Below, one piece after another: positions 57,478 to 64,000 of a stretch of DNA of 64,000 nt. Each line of letters opens with the position of its first letter. Positions within the stretch are counted from its first letter, which is position 1. The stretch is taken from the IMG/VR virus record IMGVR_UViG_3300025426_000021, positions 20,229 through 84,228 of that record. One strand, given 5' to 3'. The DNA comes from a virus. A program made the position numbers and the translations under genes. The notes below the pieces were generated by a model, which saw only the letters and a program-made list of their open reading frames with translations, did no database searches and was not told the origin of the DNA.

Positions 57478-57942
57478 ATGGGTAAATTTACATCAACTAA
57501 AGTCATTCCGTTGGGTTCGGCTGCTTTCAGACAGCCCTACGCTCAAAGCCATTGTCATTTTATTCATGGCTATCGTTTACAGGCCAAGTTTTGGTTCTCT
57601 TGTGATACATTAGATAACAACAACTGGGTTGTTGATTTCGGCGGTCTTAAGCAACTTAAAACTGCTCTAGAAGAATATTTCGACCATAAAACAGTGGTTT
57701 GGGCTAAAGACCCTGACTTAGATATGTTTAAACAACTAGAAGAACGTAAGATGATTGAACTAGTAATTCTTGAAGACGGAGTAGGTATTGAAAGGTTTGC
57801 TGAACTATGTCATAAACTAGCAAACGAACACGTTAAAGACTTAACTAACGGAAGATGCTGGTGTGAAAAAGTAGAAGTTTGGGAACATGAAGGCAATAGT
57901 GCTATATTTGAAACTATACCTCAAAGTGGGTGGAAAAGCTAA
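57478..57942 (+). CDS. queD: QueD-like 6-carboxytetrahydropterin synthase, altered zinc site
   Basis: The 154-residue protein follows the QueD/PTPS plan: catalytic Cys26 in QSHCHFIHGYRLQAKF, VVDFGGLKQLKTALEEYFDHKTVVW with the Asp69-His70 dyad, and a late VEVWEHEGNSAIFE substrate Glu. In E. coli QueD the zinc ligands are His16, His31 and His33; here the first aligns with Phe17 (SAAF for AAH) and the third with Tyr32 (HGY for HGH), leaving His30, though His25 and His27 are near. It would make 6-carboxytetrahydropterin from dihydroneopterin triphosphate for QueE. It starts the queD-queE pair. Confidence 0.78.
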   Translation: MGKFTSTKVIPLGSAAFRQPYAQSHCHFIHGYRLQAKFWFSCDTLDNNNWVVDFGGLKQLKTALEEYFDHKTVVWAKDPDLDMFKQLEERKMIELVILEDGVGIERFAELCHKLANEHVKDLTNGRCWCEKVEVWEHEGNSAIFETIPQSGWKS

Positions 57943-57964
57943 TAACATATAATATAATACCTCT

Positions 57965-58771
57965 ATGTCTAATATTGACCCTAATACAACTTTATTTATT
58001 TCAGACGATTTTGTGTTCTATACGCTAGAAGGAGAGGGCCGTTATATCGGTCATCCTTCAGTGTTTATGAGAATGGCTATGTGTAACTTAACATGTATCG
58101 GTTTTAAGAGTGAAGACTCACCGAACGGTTGTGATAGCTATATTAGCTGGTCTAAGAAAAACAAAATGACATTTGAAGAGGTTGCACAACTCTTTGAGAA
58201 AAACGATTATCATGAACGTTTAAAAGAAGGTGCATTACTTAAGTTAACTGGTGGTGAACCTTTTATTCAGCAAAAGAACTTATTACTATTTGTTAAGTTT
58301 ATTAGAGATCGTTGGGGTTTTAAAAACTACAGCAGAACATTAACAATGGAAGATATTGGTAGGCCTACATTGCATGTAGACTTTGAAACTAACGGCACTA
58401 TTATGCCGGATGAAGAATGGTCTCGTATTGGCGTACATGTAACATATACTACTTCGCCTAAACTATCAAGTAACGGAGATCCTGCTGATAAACGTTATAA
58501 ACCAGAAGTATTGCGTTATCTAGCTGTACATGATGCTTGTTTTAAGTTTGTAGCTAAACAAGAGTCAGACTTAAATGAAGTATTAGAAAACTATCTTAAT
58601 AGCCCTGAAGTAGCTGTACGTTCAAGTCAAGTATGGATTATGCCAATGTGCGGTAGCCGTAAAGAGCTACTAGAAGTTGGGCCTGTAGTGGCTGAACTAT
58701 GTAAGAAATATAATTTTAAGTTCTCTAACAGAATGCACTTGCAGGTCTGGGATCGCGCACTCAAGGTTTAA
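57965..58771 (+). CDS. queE: QueE, 7-carboxy-7-deazaguanine synthase (radical SAM)
   Basis: The 268-residue protein has the QueE opening FYTLEGEGRYIGHPSVFMRM, radical SAM cysteines C40-NLT-C44 and then C56 (spacing CxxxC-x11-C, not the canonical CxxxCxxC), LLKLTGGEPFIQQ (SAM-binding GGEP, residues 96-99), LHVDFETNGT and a closing LHLQVWDRAL. QueE enzymes are known to vary in the cluster loop, so the insertion is compatible with function. It converts the QueD product to CDG. It follows queD after 22 bases and precedes a small membrane protein gene. Confidence 0.87.
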   Translation: MSNIDPNTTLFISDDFVFYTLEGEGRYIGHPSVFMRMAMCNLTCIGFKSEDSPNGCDSYISWSKKNKMTFEEVAQLFEKNDYHERLKEGALLKLTGGEPFIQQKNLLLFVKFIRDRWGFKNYSRTLTMEDIGRPTLHVDFETNGTIMPDEEWSRIGVHVTYTTSPKLSSNGDPADKRYKPEVLRYLAVHDACFKFVAKQESDLNEVLENYLNSPEVAVRSSQVWIMPMCGSRKELLEVGPVVAELCKKYNFKFSNRMHLQVWDRALKV

Positions 58772-58774
58772 TAT

Positions 58775-58936
58775 ATGAACGATATTCCTGACCCTAAAAA
58801 ACATAAAAACATTAGTATCATTAAAAGCATTATCCGCATTATTGCGGGTACGTGCCTTTGCTTTGGTAGCTTTTGGGTTACTGGTGTGTTACTAATCGTA
58901 GCAGAAATACTCGGTATAATTGAAGAAATGGTATAA
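58775..58936 (+). CDS. Small single-pass membrane protein
   Basis: A 53-residue ORF between queE and the next gene, with 3 bases on either side. It begins MNDIPDPKKHKNIS (polar, basic) and has one long hydrophobic span at residues 15-48 (IIKSIIRIIAGTCLCF, then GSFWVTGVLLIVAEILGII), with an acidic end. The tight packing in the queD-queE operon and the clean polar/hydrophobic division support a real gene. Function unknown; a membrane role during infection is all that can be said. Confidence 0.6.
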   Translation: MNDIPDPKKHKNISIIKSIIRIIAGTCLCFGSFWVTGVLLIVAEILGIIEEMV

Positions 58937-58939
58937 TGT

Positions 58940-59203
58940 ATGAAACAAGAAATAAAATTCACATATACGTTAGAGCATACTGATGACGACACCAACGTTA
59001 GTGTACCTTGTAAGATTGAAATTACACTTGATGGTCAAGTTGGTTTAGAAGAACTAACAGAACAGTTTAATGCTTTTGTTAGGGCTATGGGTTATTATCC
59101 GTCAGACAACTGTGTACTTGATTGGGTAGATATTGAAACTGGTCAACCACCTGAAGATGATGAGGTTGCCAATATTAGTATAAAGCGTAAATTTAAAAAA
59201 TGA
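58940..59203 (+). CDS. Unknown small acidic protein
   Basis: The 87-residue product is not recognised. It is a beta-rich, acidic protein (IKFTYTLEHTDDDTNVSVPC; CKIEITLDGQVGLEELTEQF) with a basic last turn (ISIKRKFKK). It overlaps the kinase-like gene by four bases (ATGA) and is probably co-translated with it. Confidence 0.65.
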   Translation: MKQEIKFTYTLEHTDDDTNVSVPCKIEITLDGQVGLEELTEQFNAFVRAMGYYPSDNCVLDWVDIETGQPPEDDEVANISIKRKFKK

Positions 59204-59919
59204 GTCATTCTAAACTTAGCAAAATAGGTGTCATTGGTACACAGTGTGTAGGTAAATCTACACTTGTTGATGACATGATTATACAATGGTCACAACTTGT
59301 AAGACCTGAAAAATCTTATCGAGACCTTATTAAAAGCAAGAAACTCAAGATTAATAAAGAAGGCAATAAAAAATCTCAAGAAACTATACTTAATTTTCTT
59401 GTTGATGAAGCAATGGCTAACTACGGTAAAAAGAAAATGGTTTTCGATCGTACACCTATTGATAACTTGGTTTATTCTTTATGGTTGTTTGAAAAAGGCT
59501 TAGGAGATATTGATGAAGCTTTTATTGATAAATGTGTAAAGCAGGTGAGAGAAGCGGTCAAGTTCTACTCCGTTATCTTCTATATACCTTTAACTAAAGA
59601 AAACGATGTACTTCTTCAAATGAAGGAAAATAGAGATATAGACCCAGTGTATCGTGGTGAAATAGCATTATTATTTGATGGTTTATTTAAAGCTTGGGAA
59701 AGCGGTAAATCGGGATTTTTCGATGCTGATGATTGCCCGCCTATTATTCCGGTTTACGGAAATCCATTAGAACGTATTGCACAAATCTCATTATATATTA
59801 ATGAAAAGTGTGAGTTTTTTGGAGAAGAAGACTCTTTAATAGCAAAAGACATTAAAGAACAAGAACTCTTAGCTACTCAACTTGGATTACCACCTGATAA
59901 GAATCAGATTAAAATATAA
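59200..59919 (+). CDS. P-loop NTPase/kinase-like protein (AAA_28 type), second copy
   Basis: The 239-residue protein has Walker A IGVIGTQCVGKSTLVDDM at residues 9-26 and KMVFDRTPIDNLVYSLWLFEKGL near 85-107 (D-R-x-x-x-D motif), then VIFYIPLTKENDV. This is the same architecture as the 38155-38730 product, which sits beside queF. It is probably a nucleoside or nucleotide kinase-like ATPase. Its place in the queD/queE operon suggests handling of modified or precursor nucleotides, which is inference. The previous gene overlaps by four bases. Confidence 0.72.
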   Translation: MSHSKLSKIGVIGTQCVGKSTLVDDMIIQWSQLVRPEKSYRDLIKSKKLKINKEGNKKSQETILNFLVDEAMANYGKKKMVFDRTPIDNLVYSLWLFEKGLGDIDEAFIDKCVKQVREAVKFYSVIFYIPLTKENDVLLQMKENRDIDPVYRGEIALLFDGLFKAWESGKSGFFDADDCPPIIPVYGNPLERIAQISLYINEKCEFFGEEDSLIAKDIKEQELLATQLGLPPDKNQIKI

Positions 59920-59931
59920 TAAGTATATAAT

Positions 59932-60588
59932 ATGAAATTTAACGAAGCAGTTAACTATATCTCTGAAAACATGCTCGATGTAGAGATGGCTAAACCAAAG
60001 AATCCTGCTATCTTAGCAAGAGCAGCAGAACTTGAAAAACAAGGTCTTTCAAAAAATACAGCTTATGCTTATGCTCGTAAAGAGTTTAATGCAGGTAAAA
60101 TCGGTGACGGTGCTGCACCTGCCCCTAAAGCTTCAGCCCCTACTGGTGCTACTAAGATTGATCCTAGAGATCAAGAAAAAGTAGACGCTTTAGTTGCACA
60201 GGGAGTTGCACCAGAAGAGATCTACAAATCATTAAAAAATACTTTACCAGGTGAAAGACCTTTTGTTGGTAACATGCAAGATGTGCAAGCAATGATTAAT
60301 GCTGCTCAAGGAGAAGAGGCACCTGCTGATTTAGAAGAACCTCAAATCGATCCTGCTGAACTAAGGAAAGCAGCTATTAGAGATCGTTTAGCAAAGTTCG
60401 GTATGAAGGTTACTCCAGTAGATAAGAGCAAAGCTGCAGATAAGCTCAAGGCTTCTATTGGTAAAATTAAATCAAGAGGTAGAAAACCTTCTGGTGAAGA
60501 GCTAGCTGGTTTTAAAGAACCAGAACCTGAAGAAATCGTTGGCGGTACAGGAAGTCAAAACCCTTACGACTACGAAGGTCAGGATTGA
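59932..60588 (+). CDS. Late protein with possible capsid-targeting N-terminus
   Basis: The 218-residue product is unrecognised. It begins MKFNEAVNYISENMLDVEM, with I10-S-E12 as a possible prohead protease site. The rest has a helix-turn-helix-like ARAAELEKQGLSKNTAYAYA (residues 29-48), Ala/Pro-rich linkers and basic helices (RKAAIRDRLAKFGMKVTPVD; KAADKLKASIGKIKSRGRK), suitable for DNA contact. TAAGTA stands 12 nt before the ATG. Its 3' end overlaps the opposing gp4 gene by ten bases. Candidate internal head protein. Confidence 0.65.
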   Translation: MKFNEAVNYISENMLDVEMAKPKNPAILARAAELEKQGLSKNTAYAYARKEFNAGKIGDGAAPAPKASAPTGATKIDPRDQEKVDALVAQGVAPEEIYKSLKNTLPGERPFVGNMQDVQAMINAAQGEEAPADLEEPQIDPAELRKAAIRDRLAKFGMKVTPVDKSKAADKLKASIGKIKSRGRKPSGEELAGFKEPEPEEIVGGTGSQNPYDYEGQD

Positions 60589-61034
60589 GTTAAGTATTTT
60601 TCGGTAAGAACTACAAACTTCATACCTTTTTTAGCCGCGTACTCACTCGCGGCTTTCCATTTGCTCTGATTCTTGTGCCACATTAACTGTTCGTACAGTA
60701 TAGTGCTTTTTCTTTTTCTATCATTAGATTGTGGTGGTTGAGTTTGAGAGTGTGGTTTTAACTCAATCAAATATTTTTGTACTGTACCGTCTTTTTCCTT
60801 GATTGCTGCTACTAAATCTACATAATAGTTATGTACTTTATTATCAATACTACTATAATAAGGAACAACTATGCCCTCACTTACCCAAGCAGTAACATTT
60901 GGATTTTGATCAAAGAATAAAAAGAAATCTCTTTCTAATGAAGACCTATACACAGGATTACCATTACCCATATATTTGTTTTTGTTAATAGGGGTATAAA
61001 TTCCTTGAATATATTTGCTATTCTTTGAAGACAT
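60579..61034 (-). CDS. 4: Head completion protein (T4 gp4/gp50-like nuclease fold)
   Basis: The 151-residue protein matches T4 gp4 in length (150) and sequence plan: GNPVYRSSLERDFFLFFDQNPNVTAWVSEGIVVPYYS at about 25-61, then HNYYVDLVAAI and KYLIELKPHSQTQPP, with Glu, Asp and E-x-K placed as in TnsA/PD-(D/E)xK nucleases. In T4, gp4 completes the head before tail joining. An AGTAAATA element lies upstream at 61046-61053, 17 nt from the ATG. Confidence 0.85.
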   Translation of the reverse strand: MSSKNSKYIQGIYTPINKNKYMGNGNPVYRSSLERDFFLFFDQNPNVTAWVSEGIVVPYYSSIDNKVHNYYVDLVAAIKEKDGTVQKYLIELKPHSQTQPPQSNDRKRKSTILYEQLMWHKNQSKWKAASEYAAKKGMKFVVLTEKYLTQS

Positions 61035-61055
61035 ATTATATTATATATTTACTTT

Positions 61056-62072
61056 ATGATTATACCGCAAAACTTTGTAATACAGACGTTCTATCAGTAT
61101 ACAAAGCGTCCTACGTATAAAAAGAATACTAACACGTATACTGGCGAATGTCCATACTGTCATGAAGGTAAGAGTGCTGGTAAGAAACGCAGGTTTTTCT
61201 ATATTCCTGAAGACGATCACCTATACTGTCATAACTGTAATGAAAGTAAGAACGGATTAGAGTTTGTTAAAGAAATGACTAACTTGCCTCTGTGCGAAAT
61301 ACTCTCTCAAGCCGGTTCTCATGCAGATACAGTAGAAGATGTTATTAAGAAGTCAGACTTTTATAAGAAAGCTAACCCTAATCCTTTACCATACGATAGT
61401 ATAAACTTATTCGACAGTAATCAGGTATCGTTTTATAAAGAGAACCAGGTAGTTAAGGATGCTCTTGAGTTTATCAATAAGAGACGCTTAAACACTGCTA
61501 TAAACAAACCTAAATCGCTTTGGATTAGCTTAACTGACGTTACTCATAAAAATAGAGTAGTGTTTCCGTTTTATAATACAGAAGGTAAGATTGTAACCTA
61601 TCAATCAAGAGCATTGTATAAAGAGGATGAAGATAAAGCAAAGTATCTATCTAAAGTTAACAGCGATAAAGGGGTATTTAATCTAGATAAAGTATCGCCT
61701 GATATAGAATATATATTCTTACAAGAAGGCCCTATTGATGCTATGTTTTTACGTAATAGTGTAGCACTAGCTGGTATTCACCCTACTGAAGAACAGTTAG
61801 AGTTAATACAAAAATCATACCCTATGCACGAACTAGTATATGTACTAGACAATCAGTGGGTTGATGTTACTTCTTATAAAGTAACTAAAGAGTTATTAGA
61901 TAGAGGAGAGTCGGTGTTTATTTGGCCTAAAGAATATAGTCAGTATAAAGACTTAAACGAGCTTTGTACCAAACAAAAGCAGGATGAAATACCGCACAAC
62001 AATATACTACAAAATACCTTTAAAGGTATGAGAGGTTTTATACAGTATTCTTTAGTTAAAAAGCCGGTTTAA
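61056..62072 (+). CDS. 61: DNA primase (T4 gp61-like)
   Basis: The 338-residue protein (T4 gp61: 342) has an N-terminal zinc finger CPYC...CHNC at residues 32-63 (GECPYCHEGKSAGKKRRFFY, then LYCHNC), and a TOPRIM domain with IEYIFLQEGPIDAMFLRNS near residue 220 and HELVYVLDNQWVD near 265. It makes RNA primers with gp41. It diverges from the gp4 gene and, unlike other core replication genes here, lies on the plus strand away from gp41. Its stop shares TTAA with the opposing gene. Confidence 0.92.
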   Translation: MIIPQNFVIQTFYQYTKRPTYKKNTNTYTGECPYCHEGKSAGKKRRFFYIPEDDHLYCHNCNESKNGLEFVKEMTNLPLCEILSQAGSHADTVEDVIKKSDFYKKANPNPLPYDSINLFDSNQVSFYKENQVVKDALEFINKRRLNTAINKPKSLWISLTDVTHKNRVVFPFYNTEGKIVTYQSRALYKEDEDKAKYLSKVNSDKGVFNLDKVSPDIEYIFLQEGPIDAMFLRNSVALAGIHPTEEQLELIQKSYPMHELVYVLDNQWVDVTSYKVTKELLDRGESVFIWPKEYSQYKDLNELCTKQKQDEIPHNNILQNTFKGMRGFIQYSLVKKPV

Positions 62073-62875
62073 CGAGAAGTAATGCGGCTAGTAGCATCAT
62101 GAATCTTTTTACCAGAACTTGTAACAACAGTCTTAAACAGTTCTGCTAAACCACGTAAATTTTCAGCTAACTTAGTGATACGTTTTTCTTCACGACGAAC
62201 AATGCCCTTAAAAGGAATAGAGTTACGCATTTCTAACGCATTAATCTGCGCATTTAAACTGCTTTCATCTGTACCGTTAATAAAAGTAGCCATATCATCA
62301 AGCTTCTTAATCCATTCACGTGCTTTAGCTACGCCTTCTGTATCAAGTTTAAGAGCTGGGTTCTTTGCTCCATCAAAAGCATCTGGCTTGGTATTAGGAT
62401 CTAAAGTCTTACCGTATGCTGCTTTTTCAGCATCAGCATCATTCGTTACTGGTGCAGGGGCAGGAGCTGAAGCAGCGTTTGTTGGAGCTGGCTTAGCTTC
62501 CATATTTGTCATTAAATGTTCTTTAATGGTTTCTTTTTGTACATTTTTAGCAAACTGGGCCATGTGCTTCATGTGCGGGTTTTTGCTATGTAAAGCTTTA
62601 TTTAATTTTGCAGCAGGAATCTTTTCACCTTGCTTTACATGTAGTGCTTTATGAAGACCGCCTTTTTTAACATGTGCATGTTGAATCCATTTTTTATCTT
62701 TTTCTGTTTCTAGTTTATGACCAGTAACCTTTATATTTTTATCTGTACCAGGAACTTTCATAGTACTTTTATGGTTTTTTTCAGCTGCATTCAAAGCACC
62801 AGTAAAAGCGGTACCTTCTTTATCTAGATCTTCTTTGAGGGATTGGACGAATGCATCTTGAAACAAGTTTTTCAT
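62069..62875 (-). CDS. Basic late protein with possible capsid-targeting N-terminus
   Basis: The 268-residue product is unrecognised. Starting at 62875 it reads MKNLFQDAFVQSLKEDLDK, with L13-K-E15. Residues 30-130 are very rich in Lys and His (KKWIQHAHVKKGGLHKALHV; HSKNPHMKHMAQFAKNVQ), followed by an Ala/Pro linker (140-165) and a helical C-terminus (KALAENLRG-like coil near 240). The basic central part suits DNA binding inside the head. The ATG at 62875 is preferred over 62881 because TAAATA then lies 12 nt upstream. Confidence 0.68.
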   Translation of the reverse strand: MKNLFQDAFVQSLKEDLDKEGTAFTGALNAAEKNHKSTMKVPGTDKNIKVTGHKLETEKDKKWIQHAHVKKGGLHKALHVKQGEKIPAAKLNKALHSKNPHMKHMAQFAKNVQKETIKEHLMTNMEAKPAPTNAASAPAPAPVTNDADAEKAAYGKTLDPNTKPDAFDGAKNPALKLDTEGVAKAREWIKKLDDMATFINGTDESSLNAQINALEMRNSIPFKGIVRREEKRITKLAENLRGLAELFKTVVTSSGKKIHDATSRITSR

Positions 62876-62881
62876 ATACAT

Positions 62882-62889
62882 TATTTACT
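62882..62889 (-). promoter_or_regulatory. Late-promoter-like AGTAAATA element
   Basis: On the minus strand AGTAAATA, the same octamer as at 57064-57071, with TAAATA beginning 12 nt before the ATG at 62875 but only 6 nt before an upstream in-frame ATG. Confidence 0.55.
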
Positions 62890-62932
62890 ACTTTTTTATT
62901 GAATTTCTATAAATCTACACTATTATAACCAT

Positions 62933-63655
62933 ATGTCAAAAGCACTAGTCATATTATCAGGCGGTATGGATAGTACCGTATTATTACATTATGTAACTAA
63001 AACGCTCAAATACGATGAAGTATATGCTGTTACTTTTAACTACGGGCAGCGGATTGCTCGAGAGATTGAATGTGCTAAGTTTCAAGCTAAAGCGTGTAAT
63101 GTTAAAGAGCATAAAGTAATTAATATGGATTTCTTTAGAGATATCTCCACGATGTCTGCTTTAACTAATACTAATCTCAAAATACCGAAAGCTAAAGATG
63201 ATATCGGTAATGCACAGCCCTTGAGTTACGTTCCTTTTAGAAATTTACTTTTACTTACTTCAGCTGCTGGTTGGGCTGAATCTATTGGGGCTCAAGACCT
63301 GTTTTACGGTGCAGTAGAAACCGACGACTTTAGTGGTTATTGGGACTGCACGTCAATGTTTCTTAATAAGGTTAACGACATATACGGTCTTAATCGCAAA
63401 AACACGATCAAGGTTAATGCACCGTTTATGCGTTACTCTAAAGAAGAGGTTATTAAAACCGGTATTGACTTACAAGTAGACTTTAGACAAACACATACCT
63501 GTTATGAGGGTACTGACCCAGCTTGCGGGGAATGTGTATCATGTGCAGCACGCATCAAAGGTTTTATTGACAACAAAGCTATTGACCCTATTAAATATTC
63601 ACGTAACATTCCTTGGGAACAATACGATTGCAAACCTTTAACCTATTTAACATAA
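62933..63655 (+). CDS. queC: QueC, 7-cyano-7-deazaguanine (preQ0) synthase
   Basis: The 240-residue protein (typical QueC: about 230) has the PP-loop ATP motif LVILSGGMDSTVLLHY at residues 5-20, VTFNYGQR near 37, YVPFRNLLLLTSAAGWAE near 100, and the zinc Cys set in HTCYEGTDPACGECVSCAAR near 193-212. It turns CDG into preQ0 using ATP and ammonia. The start follows an AT-rich leader with no Shine-Dalgarno sequence. A class II glutamine amidotransferase gene follows after one base. Confidence 0.94.
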   Translation: MSKALVILSGGMDSTVLLHYVTKTLKYDEVYAVTFNYGQRIAREIECAKFQAKACNVKEHKVINMDFFRDISTMSALTNTNLKIPKAKDDIGNAQPLSYVPFRNLLLLTSAAGWAESIGAQDLFYGAVETDDFSGYWDCTSMFLNKVNDIYGLNRKNTIKVNAPFMRYSKEEVIKTGIDLQVDFRQTHTCYEGTDPACGECVSCAARIKGFIDNKAIDPIKYSRNIPWEQYDCKPLTYLT

Positions 63656-63656
63656 T

Positions 63657-64000
63657 ATGTGCGGTATAGCAGGTAGTAAAAATAAAGATATAGCTTTTAA
63701 GTTATACAAAGATAATCTTGCAAGAGGTTATTATAGTTCAGGTGCACTAACATTAGACTCTAATGATCAATACCACGTACACAAAACTGAAGGTATTTTT
63801 AATGAACCTATAGACTGTTTTAACCCGCCGGGTATAGACACTCACGGTCGTTACTTTTTATATCATTCCCGTGGCCCTACTGTTGAAACAAAATCATTTG
63901 AAGCGATAAACAATCACCCGTTCATTTATGGTGATTGGATAGTGGCTCATAACGGTATTATTAGTAATTTTGAGAGTTTATGTAGAGAGTATTTTCCCGA
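63657..64000 (+). CDS. Class II glutamine amidotransferase, 3'-truncated by the window edge
   Basis: The first 114 codons are visible. It begins MCGIAGSKNKD, so Cys2 becomes the N-terminal nucleophile after Met removal, the mark of Ntn-type class II amidotransferases (GlmS, PurF, AsnB). FLYHSRGPTVE near residue 63-73 and PFIYGDWIVAHNGIISNFESL near 88-108 are the expected glutamine-binding strands (HSRG and HNGI). It starts one base after queC. In some phages an amidotransferase domain is fused to QueC and makes the archaeosine-type base; here the two are separate genes. Any synthase domain would lie beyond the window. Confidence 0.85.
   Translation, partial: MCGIAGSKNKDIAFKLYKDNLARGYYSSGALTLDSNDQYHVHKTEGIFNEPIDCFNPPGIDTHGRYFLYHSRGPTVETKSFEAINNHPFIYGDWIVAHNGIISNFESLCREYFP

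Noticed and set aside
62175-62654. A 159-residue plus-strand frame opposite the basic late protein
   Set aside because: It is the antisense of the Lys/His/Ala-rich gene, with no start signal of its own; the minus-strand gene has a late box at the right distance.

Overview
The window is about 64 kb of an AT-rich genome of a T4-like contractile-tailed phage (a distant, marine-type 'far T4' relative, judged from gene content only). It carries most of the T4 core set: tail sheath, tail tube and baseplate genes (18, 19, 26-like, 29-like, 48, 53, 27-like, 5), the replication and recombination set (43, 45, 32, 41, 61, 46, 47, uvsX, uvsY, uvsW), the late sigma factor 55 and head completion protein 4. 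A phage-encoded outer-membrane beta-barrel protein, sugar-nucleotide enzymes and glycosyltransferases point to a Gram-negative host. Genes mostly lack Shine-Dalgarno sequences, and stop codons are standard.

Layout. 1-14659 (+): virion tail and baseplate genes, starting inside the sheath gene. 14656-19140: a minus-strand unknown gene, then a plus-strand sugar cassette (radical SAM, SDR, SGNH, GDP-mannose-epimerase-like). 19177-22510: the minus-strand outer-membrane protein, a glycosyltransferase-like gene and an RNA cluster (one-piece tmRNA, tRNA-Glu, tRNA-Gln), ending with a small plus-strand gene. 22507-26020: three sulfotransferase-like paralogues, tRNA-Gly, a cysteine-cluster protein and a methyltransferase. 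26017-54350 (-): the replication, recombination and nucleotide-modification block, with six glycosyltransferase-like genes inserted between 46 and 47. 54391-64000: mixed strands, with small late proteins, a lysozyme, head protein 4, primase 61 and queD, queE and queC. The window ends inside a class II glutamine amidotransferase gene.

Two systems stand out. First, a 7-deazaguanine pathway is spread across the window: folE, queD, queE and queC (GTP to preQ0), queF (preQ0 to preQ1), a compact TGT/DpdA-like transglycosylase and an amidotransferase beside queC. The simplest reading is replacement of guanine in phage DNA by a 7-deazaguanine. Second, a T4-late-promoter-like element (TATAAATA, or its variant nnTAAGTA) sits at an almost fixed distance upstream of many late-gene start codons. 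Where TAAGTA or TAAATA begins 11 nt before the ATG, the T4 geometry puts the transcription start on the A of the ATG, which suggests leaderless late mRNAs made by the gp55 sigma factor encoded here.

Seven small late proteins also share an amphipathic N-terminus carrying a T4-prohead-protease-like [L/I]-x-E site, so they are candidate internal head proteins. All function calls come from reading motifs and gene order; no database search was run.
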